Shown: positions 14,174 through 22,983 of the stretch, in pieces
How positions within the stretch are numbered: position 1 is the first letter of the stretch
Layout of the letters: every line of letters starts with the position of its first letter
Origin: an uncultured Bacteroidales bacterium
GTDB taxonomy: Bacteria; Bacteroidota; Bacteroidia; Bacteroidales; UBA932
Length of the DNA: 32,681 bases
NCBI GenBank assembly: GCA_944326305.1
Contig: CALVDL010000031.1
Location: forward strand, 1-32,681
Direction: 5' to 3'
The notes under the pieces: model-generated
The model's database searches: none
Told to the model about the DNA's origin: nothing
What the model saw: only the letters and a program-made list of their open reading frames with translations
Made by a program: the position numbers and the translations under genes

Positions 14174-17074
14174 ATGAAGAAATTACTTTCCCTTCCGCCG
14201 AACCTGGTCGGATGTTTCCATGAGATAACAAAGTGCGACCCTGCAGAATGGTTCTGCACTTCAGACCCGGAAGGTGCCCGCCTTGGGTCCGGAGGGGGCA
14301 CGACATGGCTGCTCGAGTCCTGCCGCAGGACGGAGATGCAGGGCATAAGGAAAATCCGGGGCACGCAGGGGACACAGGAAATCCAGAAGGCGGATGAAAG
14401 CCTGAAGGATTTTGCAGAATGGATAGGGAAAGAGAAACGGATCCTGCTTCATGCCGGAGGACAGGGCCGCAGGCTCCCGGCATACGCACCTTCAGGCAAG
14501 ATTCTCACCCCGGTGCCTGTTTTCAGATGGGCCAGGGGACAGAAGCTGTCACAAGACCTGCTCTCACTGCAGCTTCCGCTGTATGAAAAGATAATGGAGA
14601 AGGCGCCGGAGACGCTCCATACCCTGATTGCAAGCGGAGATGTGTATCTCCGTGCCAAGGAGCCGCTGCAGGGCATACCGGAGGCTGACGTGGTGTGCTA
14701 CGGACTCTGGGCCGACCCTACCCTGGCCACAAGACACGGGGTGTTCGCTACCAGGAGAGATGCCCCGGACCAGCTCGACTTCATGCTCCAGAAACCTTCG
14801 CTCAAAACCCTGGGGGAACTGACCGAGACACACTTCTTCATGATGGATGTCGGGGTTTGGCTGCTGAGCGACAAAGCGGTAAGGCTCCTGGTCAAGAACT
14901 CTTACACACCTGACGGACAATCCCTTAAAGAATACGACCTTTACTCCGAGTTCGGTCTTGCACTCGGTGCGCACCCGAAAATCACAGACAATGAGCTAAA
15001 TGCCCTGACTGTGGCCATACTGCCGCTGCCTGGCGGGGAATTCTACCATTACGGGACAAGCAGGGAACTGATTTCATCGACCCTCGCAGTACAGAACCTG
15101 GTAAACGACCAGAGGATGATAATGCAGAAGACCATAAAGCCACACCCGGCAATGTTCGTACAGAATGCTGTAATAAACAAGCCGCTCACATCGGACAACT
15201 CAGAACTGTGGATTGAAAACAGTTTCATTGGAAGCAAGTGGACCCTGTCCGACCATCATCTCATCACAGGAGTCCCGGAAAACGACTGGACACTGAGTAT
15301 CCCTCCGGGAGTATGCATCGATGTCGTGCCTATGGGGAAAAGTTCCTGGGCTGCACGTCCTTACGGGTTCAACGACCCTTTCAAGGGCAGCACATCCGAC
15401 AGCAGGACTCTTTTCATGGGACGCCCGGTGACAGAATGGGCGGCAGAGCGCGGGGTCACCCTGCCGGAATGCGGCGACATACAGAACGCCATGATATTCC
15501 CGGTCTGCGGTGACACTGACAGCCTGGGCACCGTGATACGCTGGATGGTTTCCGAACCGGATCTTGCAGAAGGACGGAAGATATGGGAGGCTGCCGGGAA
15601 AATATCCGCCAACATGATTTCAGACACGGCCGACCTGCGGAGGCTTTTCGCCCAGAGGAAGGAATTCCGGAGACAGAACTGGCCCATGCTCGCAGCCAAC
15701 TACGGGAAAAGCGTATTCTACCAGCTCGACCTGGCGGACGCGGCATCTGAATTCGCCCAGGAGAACATCCCGCTCCCTGCCCCGCTCCCTGACACGGCCC
15801 CGCTGATGAAGCGCATACAGGACAGCATGTTCCGCTCCCATGTGACGAGACTCAGAGGAGATGCAGGGTATGAAGCCTATGAAAAACGTGCATTCAGCCT
15901 TCTCAGGGAAGGTCTCATAGACACCGTCTTGGCGGAGAAGCAGTCTCCACGGCTGGACGTGTACCGCGACCAGATTGTCTGGGGACGAAGCCCGGTAAGG
16001 ATAGACCTTGCCGGAGGATGGACAGACACCCCGCCGTATTGCCTTTATTCTGGAGGCTCAGTAGTGAATCTTGCCATCGAACTGAACGGGCAGCCGCCGC
16101 TGCAGGTATATGTGAAACCGTCCCCGGAATTCAGGATAACGATGAGGTCCATCGACCTGGGGGCCATGGAAACGGTAAGTACGTGGGAGGAGCTGAAGGA
16201 CTACAGGAAAGTGGGCTCCCCGTTCTCCATCCCTAAAGCTGCGCTGGCACTGGCAGGATTCATCCCGGAATTCTCCGCAGAACGCTTCAAGTCTCTGGAA
16301 GACCAGCTCAAGTATTTCGGATGCGGCATAGAGGTCACTCTTCTGGCGGCGATACCGGCCGGGTCCGGTCTGGGCACGAGCTCCATCCTCGCAGCCACTG
16401 TCCTTGGAGCGCTGTCGGACTTCTGCGGCCTGGCCTGGGACAAGAGCGAGATCGGGAACCGCACCCTCATCCTTGAACAGCTCCTGACTACAGGAGGAGG
16501 CTGGCAGGACCAGTACGGAGGAGTCCTGCACGGGGTCAAGCTTCTGCAGACCGCAGAGGGGCTGAGACAGACACCTGCCGTAAAATGGCTTCCCGAATAC
16601 CTTTTCACCCAGCCTGAATACCAGGCCTGCCACCTGCTGTACTACACCGGCATTACCCGTACAGCCAAGGGCATCCTTGCCGAGATTGTAAGGAGGATGT
16701 TCCTCAACAGCGGGAGCCACCTCCGTCTCCTTTCCGAGATGAACGCCCATGCTCTCGACATGTATGAAACCATACTTAAGGGGGACTTCAGCGAATACGG
16801 CCGCCTGACAGGGAAAAGCTGGGAGCAGAACAAGGCACTTGACCCGGGGACGAACCCTCCTGCAGTGGAAGCACTTATAGACCGCATAAAGGACTATGCG
16901 TCAGGATACAAGCTGCCAGGGGCAGGCGGAGGCGGCTACCTGTACATAGTGGCCAAGGACCCGGAAGCCGCTGTGAGGATAAAAAAAATACTCACATCCA
17001 CCCCGTCCGGCGGCAACGCCAGGTTCGTGGACATGAGCCTTTCAGACAAAGGGCTGCAGATCAGCCGGTCGTAA
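14174..17074 (+). CDS. fkp: Bifunctional L-fucokinase/GDP-L-fucose pyrophosphorylase
   Basis: Fkp phosphorylates L-fucose at C1 with ATP and then couples it to GTP to give GDP-fucose, letting Bacteroidales put scavenged host fucose into capsule and glycoproteins. The product has 966 residues, close to the usual length. The N-terminus (KLLSLPPNLVGCFHEIT, then GSGGGTTWLLE) is typical. The pyrophosphorylase half has GGQGRRLPAY at 95-104 and GKILTPVPVF. The C-terminal GHMP kinase half has its first motif at about 600-620 (RIDLAGGWTDTPPYC), the glycine-rich ATP motif PAGSGLGTSS at about 728-737, and the third motif LPGAGGGGYL near 915. All key motifs are present, so both activities should be intact. 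It is a single-gene unit, cytoplasmic, with an unusual inverted repeat over its promoter. Confidence 0.97.
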   Translation: MKKLLSLPPNLVGCFHEITKCDPAEWFCTSDPEGARLGSGGGTTWLLESCRRTEMQGIRKIRGTQGTQEIQKADESLKDFAEWIGKEKRILLHAGGQGRRLPAYAPSGKILTPVPVFRWARGQKLSQDLLSLQLPLYEKIMEKAPETLHTLIASGDVYLRAKEPLQGIPEADVVCYGLWADPTLATRHGVFATRRDAPDQLDFMLQKPSLKTLGELTETHFFMMDVGVWLLSDKAVRLLVKNSYTPDGQSLKEYDLYSEFGLALGAHPKITDNELNALTVAILPLPGGEFYHYGTSRELISSTLAVQNLVNDQRMIMQKTIKPHPAMFVQNAVINKPLTSDNSELWIENSFIGSKWTLSDHHLITGVPENDWTLSIPPGVCIDVVPMGKSSWAARPYGFNDPFKGSTSDSRTLFMGRPVTEWAAERGVTLPECGDIQNAMIFPVCGDTDSLGTVIRWMVSEPDLAEGRKIWEAAGKISANMISDTADLRRLFAQRKEFRRQNWPMLAANYGKSVFYQLDLADAASEFAQENIPLPAPLPDTAPLMKRIQDSMFRSHVTRLRGDAGYEAYEKRAFSLLREGLIDTVLAEKQSPRLDVYRDQIVWGRSPVRIDLAGGWTDTPPYCLYSGGSVVNLAIELNGQPPLQVYVKPSPEFRITMRSIDLGAMETVSTWEELKDYRKVGSPFSIPKAALALAGFIPEFSAERFKSLEDQLKYFGCGIEVTLLAAIPAGSGLGTSSILAATVLGALSDFCGLAWDKSEIGNRTLILEQLLTTGGGWQDQYGGVLHGVKLLQTAEGLRQTPAVKWLPEYLFTQPEYQACHLLYYTGITRTAKGILAEIVRRMFLNSGSHLRLLSEMNAHALDMYETILKGDFSEYGRLTGKSWEQNKALDPGTNPPAVEALIDRIKDYASGYKLPGAGGGGYLYIVAKDPEAAVRIKKILTSTPSGGNARFVDMSLSDKGLQISRS

Positions 17075-17081
17075 TGCAACG

Positions 17082-17097
17082 CGGGCATCCCTGCCCG
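17082..17097. terminator. Hairpin between convergent fkp and phoU
   Basis: CGGGCA (17082-17087), loop TCCC, TGCCCG (17092-17097), just after the fkp stop and 8 bases from the phoU stop. No T-run follows, so it is only a likely end signal. Confidence 0.35.
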
Positions 17098-17104
17098 GTG
17101 CGGG

Positions 17105-17797
17105 CTAAGCCTGCCGTGCAGGGTCCTCCTGCTGGGAATCGTTGTGCTTGAGGACCTTGGCATCTATATAGAAAACTATCTCCTCTGCGATGTTGGTAAG
17201 ATGGTCGCCGGTGCGCTCCAGCTTGCGGAACACCCCGCCGAAACCGAGGCAGAACGGGATGGCATCCGTATGTGCCGCGGCATATCCGGCCAGGATACCG
17301 GCGGAAGCCTTGTTGATACGGTCCAGCTGGTCGTCCTGTGAAAGTACCGATGTCGCCTTCACAGGGTCCTCGTCCCTGAGGGCCTGCTGCAGGTCGCCGA
17401 GCATCCTGAGCACGATGGCGAACATTTCCTTCACCTCCAGCTTCTCTATCAGTTCCTGGTCAAGGGCATCCACAGGACAGTCACGCACGAAACGGGCTAT
17501 GCCGTCAGCATAGTCCCCTATCCTCTCCAGGTCACTGTTGATCTTGAGCATGGACAGGGTGAACCTCAGGTCCACCGCCACCGGTGTATAAAGGGCTATG
17601 AAATCCTCGACATCGCTGTCTATCTTCAGCTCGAAGGCATCCACCCTGCGCTCGCGGACAATAATCTGCCGGGCTATGGTACGGTCCAGATTGAGGACAG
17701 CCTCCCTGGCCTGCTCCATCTGGTTATAGACCAGAGTCCACATCTGGTCGACTTCATGTCTGAGCTGGGCAAGCTCGGACTCGACGAATTTCACCAT
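17105..17797 (-). CDS. phoU: Phosphate transport regulator PhoU
   Basis: PhoU is a cytoplasmic protein of two three-helix bundles that links the Pst transporter to the sensor kinase controlling the Pho regulon and restrains uptake when phosphate is plentiful. The 230-residue length is normal. The two symmetrical metal-binding helices are visible as INSDLERIGDYADG at 86-99 and KLERTGDHLTN at 192-202; the first bundle also has KIDSDVEDFIALYTPVAVDLR. The start is ATG 17797. It is the last gene of the pst cluster, but a gap of about 100 bases separates it from pstB, so it may be partly uncoupled from the operon. Confidence 0.95.
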   Translation of the reverse strand: MVKFVESELAQLRHEVDQMWTLVYNQMEQAREAVLNLDRTIARQIIVRERRVDAFELKIDSDVEDFIALYTPVAVDLRFTLSMLKINSDLERIGDYADGIARFVRDCPVDALDQELIEKLEVKEMFAIVLRMLGDLQQALRDEDPVKATSVLSQDDQLDRINKASAGILAGYAAAHTDAIPFCLGFGGVFRKLERTGDHLTNIAEEIVFYIDAKVLKHNDSQQEDPARQA

Positions 17798-17899
17798 GGT
17801 ATTGTATTGTTTTTGACGAAGTTAATAATAAAAATCCAAACTGTCCCTTCCTTATGGGAAGATACGGTGGAAGATTCCCTGGATTGTCCTTCCGGCCCG

Positions 17900-18652
17900 T
17901 TAACCGAACCTTCCGGTGATGTAGTTCTGGGTAGCCTCCTTGTGGGGGTTGGTGAATATCACCTTGGTATCGTCGTATTCGACCATCTCCCCCATATAGA
18001 AGAAAGCCGTCTTGTCGCTCACCCTGGAAGCCTGCTGCATGTTGTGGGTGACGATGACGATGGTCACCTCGTTACGGAGCTCGCATATAAGCTCCTCGAC
18101 CTTGGCTGTGGAGATAGGGTCGAGCGCCGAAGCAGGCTCGTCCATCAGCAGGACGGACGGGGATACCGCCATGGCCCTGGCTATGCACAGACGCTGCTGC
18201 TGTCCTCCCGAGAGGGCATAGGCGGAAGCGTTCAGCTTGTCCTTGACCTCCTCCCAGAGGGCGGCGCCCCTGAGAGCCTCCTCGACACGGTGCGCGATGA
18301 AACTCTTGTCCTTGATACCGTTGACACGCAGGCCGTAAGCCACATTGTCAAAGATGCTTTTCGGGAAAGGGTTCGGCCGTTGGAAGACCATGCCGACTTC
18401 CTTGCGGAGCTCGTCCACCTGGATACCGGGGGCATAAATGTTCTTCCCGTCTATGCAGATCTCCCCCTCAAGCCTCGCTCCGGGAATCAGGTCGTTCATG
18501 CGGTTGAACAGACGCAGGAAAGTGGACTTGCCGCAACCGGAAGGGCCGATGAAAGCAACCACCTTGTTCTGCGGTATCTCCATGGAAATTCCCTTGAGGG
18601 CATGGAAACTGCCGTAGTAGAAATTGACGTCTTTTGCTTCTATCTTTTCCAT
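17900..18652 (-). CDS. pstB: Phosphate ABC transporter ATPase PstB
   Basis: PstB drives phosphate import by ATP hydrolysis on the inner face of the PstCA channel. From ATG 18652 it has 250 residues, the normal length; an in-frame ATG at 18694 would add 14 residues ([14 protein letters not shown]) not usual in the family. Landmarks: Walker A GPSGCGKS 36-43, Q-loop Gln91 in FQRPNPFP, signature LSGGQ 147-151, Walker B LLMDEP 168-173, and the H-loop in IVTHNMQQA. The ending [12 protein letters not shown] and FFYMGEMVE is typical of PstB rather than other ABC ATPases. It lies 63 bases downstream of pstA, with a hairpin in the gap. Confidence 0.95.
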   Translation of the reverse strand: MEKIEAKDVNFYYGSFHALKGISMEIPQNKVVAFIGPSGCGKSTFLRLFNRMNDLIPGARLEGEICIDGKNIYAPGIQVDELRKEVGMVFQRPNPFPKSIFDNVAYGLRVNGIKDKSFIAHRVEEALRGAALWEEVKDKLNASAYALSGGQQQRLCIARAMAVSPSVLLMDEPASALDPISTAKVEELICELRNEVTIVIVTHNMQQASRVSDKTAFFYMGEMVEYDDTKVIFTNPHKEATQNYITGRFG

Positions 18653-18694
18653 TTTATGTTTGTTTTTCTTTTCAATTGACAGACCCTCCGCCAT

Positions 18695-18716
18695 ACCCGG
18701 GATGCAGATGCCGGGT
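18695..18716 (-). other. Hairpin between pstA and pstB
   Basis: ACCCGG (18695-18700) and CCGGGT (18711-18716) form a perfect 6-bp stem with a 10-base loop, touching the pstA stop codon. Within an operon such a hairpin may stabilise the upstream mRNA or set different levels of the two products. Confidence 0.35.
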
Positions 18717-19603
18717 CATTTCATCTTCAGCCTGTTCTCGAAATGCCGGCGCAGGACACCCGCCAGAAGATTTATGACCAGCACTATCACTATGAGCACC
18801 AGGGCTGTACCATACGCTATCGGCTGCTGTGCCTCGATGTCCGTGCCGCTGGTGGAAATCACATACAGGTGGTAAGGAAGGGCCATGCACTGGTCAAAAA
18901 TTGACGCAGGCAGCTGCGGGAAGAAATAGGCCGCACAAGTGAACAGGATCGGGGCCGTCTCCCCGGAAACACGGCCGAGGGAAAGGATCAGCCCGGTGAT
19001 TATGCGCGGCATCCCCATCGGGAGCACCACCTTCCAGATGGTCTGGAGCTTGGTGGCCCCGAGGGCCAGACTCCCCTCACGGATACCCGCCGGGATGTCC
19101 TTAAGGGCCTCCTCTGTGGTACGGATGACTAGCGGGAGAGAAAGGAGCCCCAGCGTGAGGGAACCTGCAAGGATGCTGTCCCCGAAGCCGAGGTATTTGA
19201 CAAACAGCGCCATGCCGAAAAGTCCGAAGACAATCGAAGGGACACCGCTCAGGTTGTTGGTCATCAGGCGGATGAACTTCACCACCCACCCTCTCGACGC
19301 GTATTCGTTCATGTAGATGCCGCTCATTATACCGACCGGGAAGGCCACAATGGCGCTGCCGAGCATAAGCAGGAGGGTACCCACTATCGCAGGGAAGATA
19401 CCGCCCGCAGTCATGCCGTCGGAAGGGGCCTTGGAGAGGAAGTCCCAGCTGATCACGCCGGCGCCCTTGTATATGATGAAGCCGAGTATGGCAAAGAGTA
19501 TCAGGACAATCAGAAGGCTCAGGACCCTGAAAACTATGAAGGCCACCTTCTGCGACCTGCGCTTCTTCATGCTGAAATCCTTAGGGTAGGCAGGTGTACT
19601 CAT
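18716..19603 (-). CDS. pstA: Phosphate ABC transporter permease PstA
   Basis: PstA is one of the two inner-membrane channel subunits of the Pst phosphate importer. The 295-residue protein has a first helix at about 20-46, then further hydrophobic helices near 70-97, 118-138, 142-162, 200-225 and 264-285, the six expected. The cytoplasmic EAA loop that contacts PstB is at about 174-196 (REGSLALGATKLQTIWKVV). The start is ATG 19603, three bases from the pstC stop, so translation is probably coupled. Confidence 0.95.
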   Translation of the reverse strand: MSTPAYPKDFSMKKRRSQKVAFIVFRVLSLLIVLILFAILGFIIYKGAGVISWDFLSKAPSDGMTAGGIFPAIVGTLLLMLGSAIVAFPVGIMSGIYMNEYASRGWVVKFIRLMTNNLSGVPSIVFGLFGMALFVKYLGFGDSILAGSLTLGLLSLPLVIRTTEEALKDIPAGIREGSLALGATKLQTIWKVVLPMGMPRIITGLILSLGRVSGETAPILFTCAAYFFPQLPASIFDQCMALPYHLYVISTSGTDIEAQQPIAYGTALVLIVIVLVINLLAGVLRRHFENRLKMK

Positions 19604-19606
19604 GGT

Positions 19607-20803
19607 CTAACTGTTTTTGGCGCGTCCACGCGATGAGATGAATTCCACACACATGTTTATGAAGAACGTGATGAAGAACAGGATCACGCCCAGCAGGAAC
19701 AGGGACTGGTAGTGCGCCCCTCCCGCCGGTGCCTCGCCGAGCTCAGCGGCTATGGTGGCAGGTATGGTGCGCAGAGGCTCCAGGATGGAAGTCGGGATGA
19801 CGGCGGCGTTTCCCGTGACCATCAGCACCGCCATGGTCTCGCCCACAGCACGGCCGATGCCCAGGACCACCCCGGATGCGATGCCCGACATTGAAGAAGG
19901 TATCACCACCTTGTATATGGTCTGCCATTTGGTGGCCCCGAGGGCCAGACTTGCCTCACGCAGAGTCCTCGGGCAGTTCCGCATGGCATCCTCGGCCACA
20001 GTGACTATGGTAGGAAGAGCCATGATGGCCAGCACGATACTGCCCGCAAGGCCGCTCTCCCCCACCGGGAGCCCGAACACCTGCTGCAGAAGCGGCACGA
20101 TGATTATCAGCCCGAAGAATCCGTACACCACAGAAGGGATGCCGTTCAGGAGTTCTATCACAGGCTTGAGGAAATTCCTCACTTTCGGGGAAGCCACCTC
20201 CGACATGTAGACCGCAATGCTTATCCCGAACGGAAGGGCGAAAAGGATCGCGAAAAGGCTCACCCACAGCGTACCTGCCAGCAGAGGCAGTATCCCGAAA
20301 AGAGGGGCCGGGGTGGCAGTCGGGAACCATTCCTTCCCGCCGAACACCTCACCGGCAGATATGTTCTTGTCTTCTATGAGGTTGAGGTCTGCACCCTCCG
20401 GGACCATCGACCCCGGCACGAAAGCGATCATACCAGGAGTCGAGGCCACGAGCGAAGCTATCGCGGCTCCGGCATGTTCATACTGGGCGCCGAGCTGCTC
20501 CTGTGTGAAATACTTGTCCGCATCCTCCAGACGGAAAGGGACAATCTCCATGTCGTCCCCGCCCAGATCCTTCCAGTTGGTCACGTCTTCGTCAAACACG
20601 GCCTTGATCTCAGCTGCGGTAAGGGTGGATACCGGATTCTCCCTGTTAAGTGCGAGCACATAGCCTTCCTCCACCACAGGCTCGCGGAAAAGTCCCGCCC
20701 CCTCGGTAAAGAGGAATCCTATGATCAGCAGGATGACCACGCTGGTGACGAACCCGCTGGCCGTAAGCAGCCATTTCACCGCTTTTTCAAGAAATTTTTT
20801 CAT
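19607..20803 (-). CDS. pstC: Phosphate ABC transporter permease PstC with inserted PstS-like domain
   Basis: PstC is the second channel subunit. At 398 residues it is about 100 longer than the classic protein. After the first helix (about 12-34) there is an extra periplasmic domain at about 40-165. It contains NPVSTLTAAEIKAVFDEDVT and NWKDLGGDDMEIVPF, which line up with NPVDGLTREQLEAIFRGKIT and NWKDVGGEDRKIVVY of PstS encoded next door, and later GMIAFVPGSMVPEG, so it resembles a piece of a phosphate-binding protein. The permease part follows from about 168 with the EAA loop at 282-303 (REASLALGATKWQTIYKVV). Long PstC forms are known to me from Bacteroidota, but the role of the insert is unclear. 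It starts 16 bases after the pstS stop. Confidence 0.94.
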   Translation of the reverse strand: MKKFLEKAVKWLLTASGFVTSVVILLIIGFLFTEGAGLFREPVVEEGYVLALNRENPVSTLTAAEIKAVFDEDVTNWKDLGGDDMEIVPFRLEDADKYFTQEQLGAQYEHAGAAIASLVASTPGMIAFVPGSMVPEGADLNLIEDKNISAGEVFGGKEWFPTATPAPLFGILPLLAGTLWVSLFAILFALPFGISIAVYMSEVASPKVRNFLKPVIELLNGIPSVVYGFFGLIIIVPLLQQVFGLPVGESGLAGSIVLAIMALPTIVTVAEDAMRNCPRTLREASLALGATKWQTIYKVVIPSSMSGIASGVVLGIGRAVGETMAVLMVTGNAAVIPTSILEPLRTIPATIAAELGEAPAGGAHYQSLFLLGVILFFITFFINMCVEFISSRGRAKNS

Positions 20804-20819
20804 ACCGATTCAAACGATT

Positions 20820-21698
20820 TCACTGTTTCATGCCGGATTCCACGGCAGTCCCTTCTTCCTGAGTTCCGGGCTCCTCCATCTTCACCGGTATGAACCCCTG
20901 CTCCAGGACAGACTCCTGGCCTTCAGGAGACAGCACATACGAAATGAACGGGCTGACCCGGTCCTCCTTGCGGGAATCATAATAGTAGTAAAGAGGACGG
21001 ACTATGGGATAAGACCCGTCAGCGGCAGTCTCCACGGACGGCACGGCATAATGCGCTCCCCCGTCGTACGAGACGGCAAGAGGCTTCACATATGGATTCA
21101 GATAGGCAAGGCCGATATAGCCTATCGCCCCTTTGGTCTGTCTGACAGACTGGATGATGGCGCCTGTGGCAGGCATCGACAGGATGCTGCTCATATAGTT
21201 CTTGTTCTCCAGGACGCTTTCCTTGAAGAACTCGTATGTACCGGATGAAGTCTCGCGGGAATATACCACAATCTTCCGGTCCTCTCCCCCGACATCTTTC
21301 CAGTTGGTGATCTTGCCCCTGAAGATGGCTTCAAGCTGTTCCCTGGTCAGACCGTCAACAGGATTCGACGGATTCACGACCACAGCCAGGGCATCATAGG
21401 CCACGACCACCTCCTCGGCATCGAGGCCGAGCTCCGCGAACTTCATCTTCTCGCTGAACTTGATCCGGCGTGAAGCCATTGCTATGTCAGTGGTGTTTTC
21501 AGGGAGGGCTGCAATCCCGACTCCGGACCCGCCCCCGGTCACGATGACCTCAGCGTCAGGCTCCTTTTTCAGATATTGTTCTGCAAGTTCCTGTGTAAGA
21601 GGCAGAAGCGTATCGCTTCCCTTCACACGCTGAGCATAAGAAATACCCTGCATCAGCAAGGCACAGAGAAAGGACAATAAAACGATTCTCTTGTTCAT
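20820..21698 (-). CDS. pstS: Phosphate-binding protein PstS
   Basis: PstS is the periplasmic receptor that binds phosphate with high affinity and hands it to PstCA. From ATG 21698 it has 292 residues with a signal peptide (MNKRIVLLSFLCALLMQG, then ISYAQ). Phosphate-site landmarks: RVKGSDTLLPLTQ just after the signal peptide, VTGGGSGVGIAAL, and SRETSSGTYEFF. An in-frame ATG at 21764 is rejected because it lies inside the promoter and would bury the signal peptide. First gene of pstSCAB-phoU, and probably induced by phosphate starvation through the repeats at 21780-21816. Confidence 0.95.
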   Translation of the reverse strand: MNKRIVLLSFLCALLMQGISYAQRVKGSDTLLPLTQELAEQYLKKEPDAEVIVTGGGSGVGIAALPENTTDIAMASRRIKFSEKMKFAELGLDAEEVVVAYDALAVVVNPSNPVDGLTREQLEAIFRGKITNWKDVGGEDRKIVVYSRETSSGTYEFFKESVLENKNYMSSILSMPATGAIIQSVRQTKGAIGYIGLAYLNPYVKPLAVSYDGGAHYAVPSVETAADGSYPIVRPLYYYYDSRKEDRVSPFISYVLSPEGQESVLEQGFIPVKMEEPGTQEEGTAVESGMKQ

Positions 21699-21733
21699 CA
21701 GTTTTTCCGGCCAGGCAAATTTCTGACCGCGTG

Positions 21734-21765
21734 CAAAGGTATGGCTATACCCAATAATTTCCAAA
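21734..21765 (-). promoter_or_regulatory. Canonical promoter of the pst operon
   Basis: On the minus strand TTTG (21762-21765), exactly 20 bases, then TACCTTTG (21734-21741), a perfect Bacteroidota promoter. The transcript start is predicted near 21727, about 29 bases before the pstS ATG. Confidence 0.75.
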
Positions 21766-21779
21766 CACGGACATCTGTT

Positions 21780-21816
21780 TTAACATTTACGTAACACGAA
21801 TTAACTTTTTCTTAAC
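21780..21816 (-). promoter_or_regulatory. Pho-box-like direct repeats before pstS
   Basis: TTAAC 21780-21784, GTAAC 21791-21795, TTAAC 21801-21805 and TTAAC 21812-21816 (plus-strand spelling) start 11, 10 and 11 bases apart, one helical turn each. They end 14 bases upstream of the -33 box. This is the layout of binding sites for PhoB/PhoP-type response regulators, which bind TTAAC-like half sites in tandem. Confidence 0.55.
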
Positions 21817-21832
21817 AGTCTTCGACAAGGAT

Positions 21833-21868
21833 GGCGGCATCCATGTCTTTGTAGACACGGACACCGCC
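21833..21868 (-). terminator. Long stem-loop after the FabH gene
   Basis: GGCGG (21833-21837) pairs with CCGCC (21864-21868), continued inside by TCC/GGA and TGTCT/AGACA around a short loop. It lies 22 bases past the FabH stop. There is no T-run, so the end signal may be non-canonical. Confidence 0.45.
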
Positions 21869-21889
21869 ACGGATGTATACAAAATCAAA

Positions 21890-22867
21890 TTATAGAGTAT
21901 TCTTTACACAGATACCGGAATACGTGAGTCCGGCACCGAACCCGAGCAGCAGCAGGGTGTCGCCTTTTTTCACAGTACCGTTCCTCACGCCCTCGGACCA
22001 TGCGAGAGGGACAGAGGCGGCCGAAGTGTTCCCGTACCTGCAGATGCTCTCGACACATTTCTCCATCGGGATGCCGAGCTTTTCAAATACCGACTCGAGC
22101 ATCCTGTAGTTGGCGCTGTGCGGGATGAAGCGCGTCACATCATCAAGGGTGAGGCCGTTCTTTGCAGCCAGGTCCTGAAGGCCCTGTGCAAGAGTGGTCA
22201 CAGCCCATTTGTATACGGCACGACCGTTCTGGTGGACGAACCCGTCGGCCGAGATCTCCGCCCCGTTGGCAACATTGCTCCTTAAGCTCATGTACAGTTC
22301 CTTGCCCATGCTGCCATCGGTGCCGCAGACAGACTCGAACACGGTATTCTCTTCCCCGGAGTGTTCCATAAGTACCACTCCGGCGGCATCCCCGAAAAGG
22401 ATGCATGTGTTCCTGTCAGTGAAATCGATTATCTTGGACATGGTCTCTGCCCCGAATACCAGGACCTTGCGATTTATACCGCTGGCAATAAGGCCCTTGG
22501 CCAGAGTCATGGCATAGCAGAACCCCGAGCAGGCCGTAGTGAGGTCTATGGCCCCGGCAGCCTTTACCCCCAGACGGTCCTGGAGCTGGCTCGCCACATT
22601 CGGCACGACATGGTCGGCGGTCATCGTGGCCACGAGGATCATGTCCACATCGGAAAAGTCCACACCGTACCTGTCCTTCATGTCCATGGCGGCATGATAG
22701 CAGAGGTCGCCTGTATATTCGTCTTTTCCTGCAAAATACCGGCACTCTATACCCGTCCTCTCCCTTATCCACTGGTCAGAAGTGTCCAGCCGGCTTTCAA
22801 AGAATGCATTATCCACTTTGCCACCAGGGTGATAAGACCCTATGGCTCTTACGGTTACCTTATTCAT
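21890..22867 (-). CDS. fabH: 3-oxoacyl-ACP synthase III (KAS III)
   Basis: KAS III condenses an acyl-CoA primer with malonyl-ACP to start fatty-acid synthesis in the cytoplasm. The 325-residue protein has the catalytic triad: Cys113 in LTTACSGF, His250 in FIPHSANYRML and Asn280 in RYGNTSAASVP, plus the C-terminal LLGFGAGLTYSG. The usual text around the His is PHQAN; here Gln is Ser, a change seen in some KAS III relatives, so priming by an unusual acyl group or a role outside bulk fatty-acid synthesis is possible. The gene has its own promoter and no other lipid genes nearby; genomes of this group often carry more than one KAS III, so the symbol is tentative. Confidence 0.88.
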   Translation of the reverse strand: MNKVTVRAIGSYHPGGKVDNAFFESRLDTSDQWIRERTGIECRYFAGKDEYTGDLCYHAAMDMKDRYGVDFSDVDMILVATMTADHVVPNVASQLQDRLGVKAAGAIDLTTACSGFCYAMTLAKGLIASGINRKVLVFGAETMSKIIDFTDRNTCILFGDAAGVVLMEHSGEENTVFESVCGTDGSMGKELYMSLRSNVANGAEISADGFVHQNGRAVYKWAVTTLAQGLQDLAAKNGLTLDDVTRFIPHSANYRMLESVFEKLGIPMEKCVESICRYGNTSAASVPLAWSEGVRNGTVKKGDTLLLLGFGAGLTYSGICVKNTL

Positions 22868-22896
22868 CTCCTATTGTTCTCAAATTTCAAAGGTGC

Positions 22897-22928
22897 AAAG
22901 ATAGGAATAAGCCCCGTGCATAACAAAT
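22897..22928 (-). promoter_or_regulatory. Canonical promoter of the FabH gene
   Basis: On the minus strand TTTG (22925-22928), exactly 20 bases, then TATCTTTG (22897-22904): a perfect match. The transcript start is near 22890 and the leader about 23 bases. Confidence 0.75.
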
Positions 22929-22983
22929 AAATTTGACCGGCCGCCCTGTCACTCTCTCCTGCATCCGCCGCAGGGGACTTCCG

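Noticed and set aside
18653..18694. Longer PstB starting at ATG 18694
   Set aside because: The extra 14 lysine-rich residues are not typical of PstB, and this ATG directly abuts the pstA-pstB hairpin.
21699..21764. Longer PstS starting at ATG 21764
   Set aside because: That ATG overlaps the -33 box of the operon promoter and would place 22 residues before a complete signal peptide.
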